From: Siphonodentalium dalli
Taxonomy: Eukaryota; Mollusca; Scaphopoda; Gadilida; Siphonodentaliidae
NCBI GenBank assembly: GCA_032622095.1
Contig: CP136063.1
Span: 80,143,980 to 80,207,979 of the forward strand
Length of the DNA stretch: 64,000 nt
Reading direction: 5' to 3'
The translations under genes were made by a program, and so were the position numbers. Under the pieces are notes generated by a model that made no database searches, was not told where the DNA came from, and saw only the letters and a list, made by a program, of their open reading frames with translations. This document shows positions 46,037-55,705 of this stretch, piece after piece (position 1 is the first letter of the stretch; each line of letters begins with the position of its first letter).

Positions 46037-46173
46037 CAACGAGTCCCAAGTTTATAGCGGAATATACAAAAATCGTCCAGTAAATTAGGTCTGGATCGAG
46101 CTTTTGGCGAGGTCCATACCTAATTTACTGGACGAGTTTAGCAAATTCCGCAATAAACTGGGGACGAGTTCCA
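46037..46173. repeat. long hairpin (about 65-base arms)
   Basis: Left arm: AACGAGTCCCAAGTTTAT ... CGTCCAGTAAATTAGGT. Right arm: ACCTAATTTACTGGACG ... ATAAACTGGGGACGAGTT. The arms are inverted with few mismatches around a loop of about 20 bases near CTTTTGG. It is probably a small foldback MITE or a remnant of one. Confidence 0.75.
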
Positions 46174-46852
46174 GATTGTATTTATTACATGATCCAAAAT
46201 CTCGATAAAACTTACTTAAATCAACAAATGGGACGTGAAACTAACATCGGCTTCTATAAGGGTGCGTTTACATTAATTGGTGTGGATCTGTGTACAATTC
46301 TACACGCAAGTGTAAACGGTTAGATACAGAAATGCACACAGAAAGAAAACGGTAATCGTTCGTATGAGGAAGAATCGTATATCCGTTATAATTCATGGTC
46401 AACACCGAGGCATTGCGACAGGCAAATCGGATTTGATTAATCATTACTCGGGCATAGCATATTAATCTTTGTCAGTTCAACACGCGTATAAGCTATTCCA
46501 AGACATCACATGGTTCGCTAAGGTGATCACATTTAAGTACGTGGTATATAATTATATGGCCGAGCAAACATCTGAGACGATTTTGCATATTTCTGAATCC
46601 TTAATAAGAAACACTGTTCGAAACCAGAAGCAAGGAATCGCAAGTGACACACAGTTTTTGATACGGCGTCAATACCAGTGTTCGCGCTGGCCCAAAATTC
46701 CCAGGTGCCAAAACTGTTGCCAATTGCATTATTTTTAGAGCCACTTTATACTTTCTGTTGCCACTTTTTTCCGACCAATATTTTTTGGTGCCACTTTTGA
46801 ATTTGGTTCAACAAACAGGCAAATTACCTATGATATGTATATATTTATTTAT

Positions 46853-47302
46853 TTACTCCCCGTTGTACATAGCATGATATTTAAATCTAATTTGAAACAT
46901 AGTACATATACCTTTGGTTGGCTCGTGTTTCAGAATAAGATCTTTCTTCATGATACTACAACCAGATACGAACATGTTGGTAACATTCGTAGCACGGCGT
47001 GTAGAACAGAACATAACATTTTTGTCTCCATCGAATGATAGCCATTCGCGAGATATTTTCCACTCATTTCGGAATTTTCGTTTTGGCGAACTTGCAACAT
47101 TTTGTGGCGTTCTCGTGACAGTGGACACTAATATGTTGCTTGGTTTAGGTGGTGTAGCACACGTCGTTGTTATATCAACCACTGTATTTGGACTATCGGT
47201 AATGTCTGAATGTCCGAAGAAATCAGTAATTTTCTTCATTTTAGAAGGATGTTGCGTGTCTGATGCATTTTGAATGAATTCTAACTTGCGCTTACGATTC
47301 AT
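46853..47302 (-). pseudogene. truncated hAT transposase, N-terminal zinc-finger region (149 aa)
   Basis: ATG at 47302 (MNRKRKLEFIQ). Residues about 84-135 resemble the N-terminal finger of hAT-derived proteins: KFRNEWKISREWLSFDGDKN, then VMFCSTRRATN and HEP. The family expects a CxxC pair; here CSTR keeps one Cys and has Arg in place of the second, so the finger is likely non-functional. No RNase-H-like catalytic domain follows. The 5' leader of this gene is displaced to 51806-52247 by the LINE that inserted about 30 bases upstream of the ATG. Confidence 0.65.
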
Positions 47303-47318
47303 ATTTGCCGTATGTCAC

Positions 47319-47333
47319 AATTTGTGAAAGCTG
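47319..47333. repeat. LINE target-site duplication, 3' side
   Basis: AATTTGTGAAAGCTG here versus AATTGTGAAAGCTG at 51792-51805: identical except for one T in a short T run. Confidence 0.75.
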
Positions 47334-47530
47334 TTGTGTAGTTTCCGGCCGCAGGCCGGTTAGGATGGTCGGAATGCATTGTGCAGTTCCCTTCACCCTT
47401 TCTTTAATTCTTCGATGAAAATCGGTTGTTGAGGCTGTTGTATTTGGAGGCAAAGCAGTGGAAGCGTGGCGGAGGAGTCGAGGCTGTTGGATTTGGCTGT
47501 TGGTTGGCTTGGTTGACGGTTGTATGGGAT

Positions 47531-50338
47531 CTAGATGGGTCTGTCGGTGTTGTCGATTTCTAGGATGGACTTAGTCTTTTTGGTGGAGAGCAGCTGGTTT
47601 CGTAGATGGAGTTCTTGGATGAGTGGGCTGTTGTCGATTCTGGCGAGGGTCTGGTTTCTGAGGTCGGTTAGTCGTTGTTTCATCGTAGGTATGTCTGCTG
47701 CGTCGTGGAGGGCTTGGATTGGTGTGAAGATTGGCTGATGTAGAGCGATGCGGAGAGCTTTGTTTTGGACTTTCTGCAGGGTTTCGATTGAGCTGTTGGA
47801 GGCTGCTGTTATGATGGGTGCGCCATACTCCATTACTGGGCGGACGTATAGTTTGAAGAGGTTGATGATGGTCTGGCTGTTGGTTCCCCAGTCGGTACCT
47901 CTGAGACAACTTAGCAGGTTTGTTCTTTTTCTGGCTTTGTCAGCGACTTTTTTGATGTGCGCGGCGAAGGTCATTCGTTGGTCAAGGGTGATTCCTAGTA
48001 GGATGGCTTGGTTGGATGGTTGAACGGTCTCGTTGTCTATCTTGATGTTGATAGTCTGTGTTGTTTTTCTCTGGTGGAATATGATGAGTTGGGTTTTCTT
48101 GGCGTTGAGTTTTATTCTCCATCTAGAGCACCATGTTGATAAGTCGTCGAGGGTCTTTTGTAATCGTTTTTGTAGGATCCTGGGGTTTTTGTGTGTTGTC
48201 CAGAGTCCTAGGTCGTCGGCGAATTGTGAGATTTCTACGTTGTTTCTTGGGTTGGTGGGTATGTCATTGGCGTATATCAGGAAGAGGAGTGGGCTGAGTA
48301 CTGATCCTTGTGGGGTTCCGGCGCGTAGGAATACTGGGCTGGATGTGTCGTTGTTGATGCGGACGCTGAGTTGACGATCTTGTAGGAAAGAGGATACTAG
48401 TCGTGTGTATTTTCGGGCGATGTTGAGCTGGCTGAACTTGTATCTTAGGCCGTCGTGCCATACGGAATCGAAGGCCTTCTCAACGTCAAGAAATACTGCA
48501 GCTGTTAACCAGTTTTTGCCAAGGGATAGTCGGGCGTCTTCAGCTAGTCGAACGATGTGTTCCATGCCTTCTTTGCCTTGTCGGTAGCCACGCTGCCACG
48601 GGTTGAAGAAGTTGGATGATTCAAGGTGCTCTCGCATTCGGCTGCTGATAATTCTTTCGAATAGTTTCCCGGTACATTGGAGGAGGCTGATGGGTCGATA
48701 GTTGTTGGGAATGGCGCGGTCTTTTTCTGGCTTGGGTATCATGATACCGACGGCGGTTTTCCATGCTGTTGGGAAGTATCCAATGGTCAGGCAGGCGTTG
48801 AATAGAAGGAGTAGTCTGGCGAAGAAGGCTGGAGGGGCTTGTCGTAGGATGGCGTAAGTAATGCTGTCGTTGCCTGGTGCTGAGTTGCCTTTTCCCTTCT
48901 TTAGGTTAGATGCGATTTCGTCTTGTGTGATTGGAGATGCTACGGGGAAGACATCATCGTGGTCGTTGGTGGTATTTGGAAGTGGTTTGAAGAGGTCGTG
49001 GTTGTCTTTGATGTGGTTTTCTACAGTTGCTTTGAAGGCGTCGTCGTAGGCTGGGCCTTGGTGGGTGTTGTGGATTTTTTGGAGGTTGTCGGCGAAGGCT
49101 TCTGCTTTTTCTTTGTCTCCTGAGGTCAGACTGCCATCGGTTTTTTTGAGGGGTTTTTCTGTGCTGTTGTTGTTTTTTCCTGTGCCGGTAAGGGATTTGA
49201 AGGTGCTCCAGAAGTTTCTGTTCATTCTTTTATCGCCGAGTTCGGTTGTCGACCGCTGCCAGGATGCTTGTTTTTCTTTTTTGACTGCCGTTTTGACTTG
49301 TCTGTTCATGTTGTTGTAAAGATTTCGGTAGTACATGTCGTTTGGGGTTTTCTGCTGTAGTCTTCTTAGCTTGCGTTTAAGTCGGATCATTTTCAGAGTT
49401 TCGGGGGAGACTCGCCATGCTGTGGTGTTGACTTGTTGTTTCGGGCATGCTGTATCTAGGGCTGATTCGAGGGTTTGGGATAGGTGCTGGCATGTCGCGT
49501 CAATGTCGCTGGTTGATGTGATGGGTGAATTGTCTATGCTGTTGGTGAGTTGCTGTCGGAAACTGTCCCAGTCGGCTTTATTTAGGTTGCGGCGGAGGGT
49601 TTTCGGGTGGCGATCGGTTGAGGCATTGCTGGATCTTATGTGTACGGGTAGGTGGTCGCTGGATACGTCGTCTCCAATATAGCACATGATTCCTTTAGAT
49701 GCGATGGATGGAGTGGCAATGGCTAGGTCTAGGATGTCCCATTTGTTGGTCGCCGCGTGGTGATGTGTTGGTTCGTCTATGTTGTTTAGTATGAGTAGAT
49801 CAAGATCTTCTATGATGTTGAACATTCGGTCACCGTTTCTGTTGGTATCTTTACAGCCGTAGTAGGTGTGCTTCGCGTTGTAGTCTCCGATGAAGATGCA
49901 GTGGCGGTGGGTTGATGTGAAGTGTTTGAAGGAGGCATTGCTGAGGTCTGTGTTTGGCGGGTTATATGTGGCGATGATGGCAGTCTTGGCACTGCGAATG
50001 GTGACTTCTACTGCCAGGGTTTCTTCGTCTAGGTCGTCGGTGTTGAGCATGGCGTGTTTCAGGTCTTTATGGATGAGGAGAGCGACCCCGCCACCGTGTG
50101 CGGTACGGTCACGGCGGGCGATCTTGTAGTTGGTGAAGCTAACCCTGCTGTTGTCGTTGAGTTTCGTTTCGTTGATGGCGATAACGTCTGGTTGTTGGTC
50201 GGTGATGTACTCTTGAAGAATTTGGCGTTTAGCAGATAGTCCGTTTATGTTAACGTGGAGTAGGTGAAAAGAGTGTTTTTGTGTGGGCAAGTTGTGTGTG
50301 TGGCGTGTTGTTGTAGTCTGTTTGGTCGTGTCAGCCAT
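47531..50338 (-). CDS. intact LINE ORF2: endonuclease-reverse transcriptase (935 aa)
   Basis: Residues about 25-235 are the APE-like endonuclease: LLHVNINGLS (Asn), INETKL (Glu), GGGVALLIH, ATYNPP, IFIGDYNAKH (Asp/Asn), WDILDLAI (Asp) and SSDHLPV (His). Residues about 470-760 are the RT: KTAVGIMIPKPEKD and NNYRPISLL, motif A VFLDVEKAFDSVWH, motif B AGTPQGSVLSPLLF, motif C SQFADDLGLW, then SRWRIKLNAKKTQLIIF. The C-terminal part includes LFKLYVRPVMEYGAP and no obvious zinc knuckle. The frame is uninterrupted and all catalytic residues are present, matching a Jockey-superfamily ORF2. Loss of mobility comes from the inverted 5' end, not from this gene. Confidence 0.92.
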   Translation of the reverse strand: MADTTKQTTTTRHTHNLPTQKHSFHLLHVNINGLSAKRQILQEYITDQQPDVIAINETKLNDNSRVSFTNYKIARRDRTAHGGGVALLIHKDLKHAMLNTDDLDEETLAVEVTIRSAKTAIIATYNPPNTDLSNASFKHFTSTHRHCIFIGDYNAKHTYYGCKDTNRNGDRMFNIIEDLDLLILNNIDEPTHHHAATNKWDILDLAIATPSIASKGIMCYIGDDVSSDHLPVHIRSSNASTDRHPKTLRRNLNKADWDSFRQQLTNSIDNSPITSTSDIDATCQHLSQTLESALDTACPKQQVNTTAWRVSPETLKMIRLKRKLRRLQQKTPNDMYYRNLYNNMNRQVKTAVKKEKQASWQRSTTELGDKRMNRNFWSTFKSLTGTGKNNNSTEKPLKKTDGSLTSGDKEKAEAFADNLQKIHNTHQGPAYDDAFKATVENHIKDNHDLFKPLPNTTNDHDDVFPVASPITQDEIASNLKKGKGNSAPGNDSITYAILRQAPPAFFARLLLLFNACLTIGYFPTAWKTAVGIMIPKPEKDRAIPNNYRPISLLQCTGKLFERIISSRMREHLESSNFFNPWQRGYRQGKEGMEHIVRLAEDARLSLGKNWLTAAVFLDVEKAFDSVWHDGLRYKFSQLNIARKYTRLVSSFLQDRQLSVRINNDTSSPVFLRAGTPQGSVLSPLLFLIYANDIPTNPRNNVEISQFADDLGLWTTHKNPRILQKRLQKTLDDLSTWCSRWRIKLNAKKTQLIIFHQRKTTQTINIKIDNETVQPSNQAILLGITLDQRMTFAAHIKKVADKARKRTNLLSCLRGTDWGTNSQTIINLFKLYVRPVMEYGAPIITAASNSSIETLQKVQNKALRIALHQPIFTPIQALHDAADIPTMKQRLTDLRNQTLARIDNSPLIQELHLRNQLLSTKKTKSILEIDNTDRPI

Positions 50339-50394
50339 TGTAGGTGTTACAATCGGCTTGTGTGTTTGGGCGTGTCAGCTTTGGCTGTGTTGTT

Positions 50395-50682
50395 TTAACG
50401 TCTGTATGTGAACTGTTGGATGGTTTCTTTTGTGAGTTGAGTTCTGTATATGGTGTTGACAGCATGTTCGACGTATTGACACACGCTGTCTTTGATATTT
50501 CGTGGATCTCTTTGTTTGTCAGATAGGGCGCTGACAATGGTCGATGTTATTACAGCTGCAAGCTTTAGGGTTTCAGTGATGTCGGCTGGTTTGCTTGTAG
50601 CTGCTGCGTATGTGAGCTTTTGTGTTTCTTTTGATGTCACTTCAGTTTTGAAAACTGTGCATCCCTTGTATGCTGAGTGGTC
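50395..50682 (-). CDS. LINE ORF1, C-terminal part (after the inversion break)
   Basis: Minus strand, from 50682: DHSAYKGCTVFKTEV, then LTYAAATSKPAD and IVSALSDKQRDPRN, ending ETIQQFTYRR. The opening supplies the second half of a zinc knuckle and the rest matches the conserved tail of Jockey-like ORF1 proteins. The stop lies about 56 bases before the ORF2 ATG. No start codon belongs to this piece. Confidence 0.75.
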   Translation of the reverse strand, partial: DHSAYKGCTVFKTEVTSKETQKLTYAAATSKPADITETLKLAAVITSTIVSALSDKQRDPRNIKDSVCQYVEHAVNTIYRTQLTKETIQQFTYRR

Positions 50683-50723
50683 TAGAAATACAACTTGCTG
50701 GGTTCAGAGCCTCTATCGACAAG

Positions 50724-51791
50724 ATGGCCGACCGCTTACCCGAAAAGCAACCCACAGCAGAGAAATCTTCCAGCAAAAAAGAGAAAAAGACCGAGAAAAT
50801 CAAAAAGAAACCTGAGAAAAACACCACGACACCTGCCACATCATCAGCTCCAGTTCCAGATTTCGCCGCGAAACTACCCTCAGCAACCTCTGTACCGCCA
50901 GCAACTCCAGTGCCCATCGTTCAAAAAAACCACGAAGACCACATCGAAGTTGAAATGACAGACGCTGAACAAGACATCTCCGACGAAGAATTCGCCACCG
51001 TCTTCAAAAACAAAAGAAGACGTAAAGAAAGCATGATGACTCCAGATCCTATCAGCCCAATCAGCACGCCAGCCAAAAAGATACGAACGCACACTGAACA
51101 TAAACATCAACCTAGCCCAACAAAAGGAACCGAACGACCGACTATCAGCCACTCCAACAAACGAAGAGACATTCTAATCGCCGAAAACCTAACGAACGAA
51201 ATGAAGCAGAGTCCATACTTACTACACAGAACAATAACGACACGCTACCCCATCCGAACATCTACAACCAGAGCCGGCACACTTCTAATTTATCCACAGA
51301 ACGAAGAAACAAAACAATATCTACTGACCAAAGCTAAAGACCTACCCGCCTTCAAGGACAAGAAAGTAACATTCCGCCTAACCAACGGCAGCAATCGCCT
51401 GACCAAACCTACAACCCATAAAGCCGTCATCTGTGGCATACCACCATCTGTCACGGAAGACGAAATAAAAGAAGACATCGGCAGTAAATACACAGTTCAA
51501 CGCCTAAAAAGCTCATACGATCAACAACCAACATGGAAAGTGAAAATAACTTGCGACGATAAAGAATCAAAACAACAGATAATGAACGGCGTTAGACTCG
51601 GCTCAAACATGAATAGATTCAAAGTCGTCGACTACAAAGAACAGCCCCACGTGACACAATGCTACAAATGTCAGAAGTTTAATCACACGGCCGAATTTTG
51701 CAAGAGCACAGACACAATCTGCAAAAATTGCGCGGGAAATCACAAGCACCAAGACTGTACCAGTAACATAAAAAGATGCGCGAACTGCGAC
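50724..51791 (+). CDS. LINE ORF1, N-terminal part with zinc knuckles (inverted segment)
   Basis: The ATG at 50724 (MADRLPEKQ) is the likely native start; an in-frame ATG at 50670 lies partly in sequence of the other segment and is not credible. Residues 1-100 are Lys/Thr/Pro-rich. About 165-300 form the RRM-like/transposon-associated region typical of Jockey ORF1 (PYLLHRTITTRYPIRT, KAVICGIPPSVTEDEIKEDI, WKVKITCDD). The end carries knuckles CYKCQKFNHTAEFC, CKNCAGNHKHQDC and the start of a third, CANC. Beyond 51791 the frame runs a few codons into target DNA and stops at 51806. Confidence 0.85.
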
Positions 51792-52637
51792 AATTGTGAA
51801 AGCTGAGTTGCGAATGACATATTTATGATAATTTATCTAACACCTACTATCAATACACAGCTTCCTGATGATGAAGACTTCCGGAAGACCTTTGTTTGGC
51901 TAATGTTTGTCAAATTGGAGTCAATAGCCGTACTTAGTGTTATTATCGAGTAGAACAAATTAGAAACCCTTTCACCACAGCGATAAAATAAGTCGATCTG
52001 ACATAAGCCGCGAATCTATTATACGCTTTCAATTAGAACCCAATTACCTATATGTCGCGACCGGATATCGATGTGTGTTTTGTTTCCGACTGATTGACTG
52101 CTAGCTTTATTATATGCCCGATGGGTACCAAGTGCCAAATGCCAAAAAGCTAGGTGCCACTTTTTGTAGCCAGTCGGGATGTTTTTGGAGCCATTTCATT
52201 TTTTTTTTAGCAATTTGCTAAATTGGCAATAGGCAACTCGAACCCTGGTCAATACTTTCTGAAATTTCGCGTCGCGTTTCATTATCAATGGTCAATGCTC
52301 GTGTAGTTCGTCGAAATTATGGGGGGTGTTAAGTTGGACATTCCTAACACTTGGAAAGCTGGAGGCCACTCTAGATGCTATGATTTTGCGATTTTCATGT
52401 TCATATTTCAAAATATTGTCACACCGGACGATAATGGTTATGTTTGCCCCTCCCCCCCCCACCGGTGCAGCAAAAGCTAAAGGGATCGAGACACAAGTTT
52501 AAAAATAACTTAGAGACGCCACTTCACACGAGTTAGAACACTAGATGTTAGGATTTTGACAATTTACAGAATATCAAAATTTGCACAAGACTTCACATAT
52601 TTCTGTACACAGATCTACACCAATGTAAAGGCACCCT

Positions 52638-53085
52638 AAGGAATGCGATGATGTTTCACGTAACTATGCGTTGTTTGCCCGCGTAAAGAAATAGTCCTTG
52701 ATAAATAAAGACCATTTGACGTATTTAATGGCGTAAATTTAATGAAATTACTTTTCAAACTCTTTATTCATTAGAGTTTGTTGTGAAAATATTAGAAGCC
52801 GTAGCCAATGGAATATTAACAGACGACAAACCGGAAATGAAAGGTCACCTGGCACTATTTCCTGTTATGCAACGAACGTTTATCACAATTTATACAATGG
52901 GTTTATTGAATGGAATAAGGGTATTATTTAGGCTGCTGAACAATAAAACAGTCTCAGTGTGTGTAAATAATTGGGAAAAAACCATCAGGAAAAAAATTGC
53001 AAGCACCGGAAAAAATGTTTTTCACTGGGCTCCAAACCACCCACCCACCCCGGCCCTGTGTACGGAATTTTTGTCAGACCCCCCC
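52638..53085. other. gene-free stretch
   Basis: A frame of 119 codons (52783-53142) crosses it but has no recognisable domain and ends in repeat sequence. GTGTACGGAATTTTTG with a C run (about 53059-53090) resembles the complement of 4205-4250, so this is probably part of the same dispersed block as the first 5 kb. Confidence 0.4.
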
Positions 53086-53178
53086 CCCGTCATTTTATTT
53101 TACATAAGTAAAATAAAGTGTCATTTTATTTTACTTAAGTAAAATAAAACCATGTAGATGGCGCTTTATTTCACTTAA
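53086..53178. repeat. ACTTAAGT/ACATAAGT palindromes beside MITE copy C
   Basis: Two short palindromes, TTTTACATAAGTAAAA and TTTTACTTAAGTAAAA, are followed by the half-palindrome TTTATTTCACTTAA that ends at the MITE. The equivalent region beside copy B is 1961-2205, sharing GATGGCG.TTTATTTCACTTAA. Confidence 0.7.
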
Positions 53179-53760
53179 AGGGGTACTGTACGCCAAATGT
53201 TGTTGTTGGTTTCTATAGTCTCCGAGTCAGAGAATAAGGTAACAATTTTTTCATTATTTGAAAGTCTGTTGAGTACGAAGTAGTGTTACGGATGACAAAT
53301 TTACCGGAATGCAAAAATACAAATTGTCGTTGTCGAGTAATTTTTGTACAGTTTTCAACCAAATGAATCAAATAAAGTTATATTATAGGCATACTAGTCC
53401 AATATAATCATTTAAGTTATTGTATCGTCGCTAGTCAGTGAGTGACTTGAGTGTTCTCCCCGTATCATTATAATATTTTAAGCAATCGTGTGTGCGATCG
53501 GTTTAACATCCAGTATCCCTCAATTACTTTATTTTGATTACGGAAATTCGTAATTTAATTGACGCCATTTTATGGCTCCAGTCATAAATTCAATTTATAT
53601 CAAATTATTAACTTTTAAATTATTAAATTTTAAGATAGCATATTAACCTGAGCGTTTACAGAATACATCTTCGACTCAAATTACTTATGTTTCTATATAT
53701 TATCGATATTAGATCGTTGTTGTCACCGGAAATTTAATGCAAATGGCGTACAGTACCCCT
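53179..53760. mobile_element. TTAA-flanked MITE, family 1, copy C
   Basis: A 582-bp reverse-complement relative of copy B, with ends AGGGGTACTGTACGCCA and TGGCGTACAGTACCCCT and flanking TTAA (53175-53178 and 53761-53764). The interior is collinear with copy B and differs by scattered substitutions. The target is again an ACTTAAGT palindrome. Confidence 0.8.
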
Positions 53761-53778
53761 TTAAGTAAAATAAAATGA

Positions 53779-53970
53779 CTTCTCATTTAAATTGTGTCAA
53801 CCATATGGGGCTGTTAGCTTTATCAACCGTTGGAAACCTTTGGAATTTTAATTATGTTTTGATGTGGGGTGCAATTCGATTTTCCATGTTGGACATCCCC
53901 ATCAACTGACACCCTCTATAGCTATACATCCCTGCCAAATATATATAGCTTCAGGCTAGCCGATTACCGA
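53779..53970. repeat. dispersed block, second copy of 480-672
   Basis: Direct match to the block near the window start, sharing AATTGTGTCAACCAT, TTGATGTGGGGTGCAAT and CCAAATATATATAGCTTC. A 99-codon frame downstream (53982-54278) has an ATG and ends in TAA but no recognisable domain; it may be chance. Confidence 0.65.
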
Positions 53971-54279
53971 TACCATCCTTGAAGATGTCGTTATTATATC
54001 TTTTGAAAATGTATTATTACCGCGAACTTGGTCTCTTTAAATGTCACGGTTCTGCAATAAAATTAATTACACTCTTCATCTGGTATAGACCTATAGGTGC
54101 GTTTATCTATTGGGCCTATAATAGAATTACAATACAATATGAACCCTATATAACCGCTCGTTATGCACGATTATATAGGAAAAATGTAGGGAAAGTACTA
54201 AAAGGTGTTCTCAAACCATTAGTTAAAGGTACAAAGTACATCAATACAAATATATGGTTGTGCGTGGAACGTATTTAAT

Positions 54280-55097
54280 TGGACGTGGACACATAATCTA
54301 TACATCATCGTTTAAACATTAAAGGGCCATGATAAGTATCGCTACAAAACGGTACGGTAAACAAAACTACTGCTCATAGCAACAAATCGATCCGCTCCAC
54401 GCTAAAGGAGAACGTACAAAAGCTTATCAAATATGGCCATTGTATCCCTGCAGAAGTTCATAGAAAACTGAGTCGCCATTTTATCGATCTCTTTGCATAC
54501 GCAGCTGGTCAAAGATGTTTGCATCAGGTCATGCATGCATGCATGGTACGATTCCAAAGGCAATCGGGTGCACACAAACGTCAAGTTGTTTTTAAAAAAC
54601 CCACTGCACCAGTGACTGTGTCGTCAAATATGGAGTAAATCACGGATTGTTAACAAATAATTGACAGATCTATCTACGTGATATCAATGACTTGTCACAA
54701 GAACGCATATCACGCGTGATTGGTGACATATTTCATCGCGGTCGGTATCGCTGGTATCTCAGAGAAGCAAACACCGTGTATTATCACGCACAACGCTTTG
54801 TTTAAACTTTAAATCGACAAACTCGATAGACTACATCCTGGGGGATGGGTATCTCCTAGACTGTTAGTTGATTTTTCTATCGACCTGTTCGGGTTCAGTT
54901 AGACTGTGTACCCCGCGAAGAGAATTGCGCCACTGCATGGGCGATGCCTATGGGTACCCTCAGTGTTGCACGAGGAGCGTAGAAGAGTGTCTGTCGCGAA
55001 AGGTCGTAAATACAGGATCAATTCATAATACTTGATAAATTCCTTTCATCCGAAAGCATCACAAGTGTGAAAGAGGTTCGGATCTGGACCAGGAATT
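54280..55097 (+). promoter_or_regulatory. presumed promoter and 5' UTR region of the ankyrin gene
   Basis: Non-repetitive sequence just upstream of the first coding exon. No canonical TATA box at a fitting position was identified. The last hundred bases lead into ATG 55098 through GGACCAGGAATTATG. The transcription start is not determinable; the assignment rests only on position. Confidence 0.3.
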
Positions 55098-55145
55098 ATG
55101 TCGAAGAATTTGTTTGATCTGTTTAAACAGAATAATACTCGACAG
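55098..55145 (+). CDS. ankyrin-repeat (ANKRD34-like) gene, exon 1
   Basis: Sixteen codons starting at ATG, MSKNLFDLFKQNNTRQ, end at a consensus donor CAG|GTGAGT in phase 0. Both following exons also start in phase 0, so the model is consistent. This short N-terminus precedes the first ankyrin helix, which begins at the next exon. The exon is predicted only from ATG, donor and phase, so it is less certain than exons 2 and 3. The following intron, 55146-59136, is almost entirely repeats. Confidence 0.55.
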
Positions 55146-55199
55146 GTGAGTTATATATATATTCTGGGAATTTTCAAGTGCATCTTGCATACACTACAG

Positions 55200-55705
55200 G
55201 TGCGTACATACTTAGATCATGCCACGAATCTCTATATATACTCCGCCAGTACAAAACTTGGGAACTTTTTGAAGTTTTGACAGGGAACCTTACAAATTTG
55301 AACAAATAAAGCAGGGAATATATTTCATAGTTTGTATCTGTTGCGTAATAATGTACTTCACTGTAGGTGAAGGTCCCAACTCGAAATTTCACGATTTAAG
55401 TGACTGCGCTGCTTACAATTATGGAATTTTCCTGGGTGATTAATTCAATGTTTATTGCGATATCGGCTCACAAAAGTCATAGAAAAGCATGCAATTTCGA
55501 GTTGGGACCTTCACCTACAGCGAAGTACATTATTAAGGAACAGCTAATAACTAATAAATTATACTCCAAATGTTATTTTTTCGACTTCATAAGGTTCCCT
55601 GTCAAACTTTCAAATGTTCCCAGAGTTTGCACTGGAGGAATATGATTTCTACGAGCTTTAGCCAGAGTAGTTCGAGATTCATGTCATGATCTATAGTACG
55701 TATAC
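55200..55705. mobile_element. foldback element in intron 1
   Basis: Arms of roughly 190 bp (about 55205-55393 and 55495-55700) are inverted copies with moderate divergence. Shared blocks are GACAGGGAACCTTA, AATGTACTTC, GTAGGTGAAGGTCCCAACTC and, at the outer ends, TAGATCATG. The loop is about 100 bases. Non-coding. Confidence 0.7.

Larger units (their letters stand above)
47334..51791 (-). mobile_element. Jockey-like LINE with 5' inversion (twin priming)
   Basis: The 3' portion (ORF1 C-terminus, ORF2, 3' UTR) lies on the minus strand at 47334-50682. The 5' portion (5' UTR, ORF1 N-terminus and knuckles) lies inverted on the plus strand at about 50683-51791. The outer edge ends inside a zinc knuckle (CANCD at 51777-51791), and the minus segment resumes that knuckle (DHSAYKGC from 50682), so the two break points were adjacent in the RNA. 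A 14-bp target duplication brackets the whole. The 3' UTR is short, has a GGCCGCAGGCC palindrome (about 47349) and no poly(A). Base composition is more GC-rich than the surroundings, suggesting a recent arrival. Confidence 0.88.
46675..52247 (-). mobile_element. hAT element with perfect 8-bp target duplication, split by a LINE
   Basis: The termini CAGTGTTCGCGCTGG (46675) and CAACTCGAACCCTG (ending 52247) are inverted in the pattern CAGNGTTCGNGNTG. GTCAATAC flanks both sides (46667-46674 and 52248-52255), an exact 8-bp duplication as expected for hAT. Subterminal GTGCCACTTTT/GCCAAA motifs occur at both ends. The transposase reads toward the left end and is only about 150 codons long. Without the LINE the element would be about 1.1 kb, so it is an internally deleted derivative. 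Confidence 0.85.
46259..52637. mobile_element. older TIR element containing the hAT and LINE
   Basis: AGGGTGCGTTTACATT...GATCTGTGTACA at 46259-46295 faces TGTACACAGATCTACACC...AATGTAAAGGCACCCT ending at 52637, giving imperfect TIRs of about 36 bp. The sequence inside but outside the hAT has no recognisable gene. No clear target duplication was found; the superfamily is open. Confidence 0.5.

Noticed and set aside
47535-50239. Several plus-strand frames of 60-115 aa
   Set aside because: Antisense shadows of the intact LINE ORF2.
50670-50723. Upstream ATG of the plus-strand ORF1 piece
   Set aside because: The first bases belong to the other, minus-oriented segment across the inversion junction; the native start is at 50724.
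53982-54278. 99-aa frame upstream of the ankyrin gene
   Set aside because: No recognised motif; kept only as a note because it follows a repeat block and lacks support.
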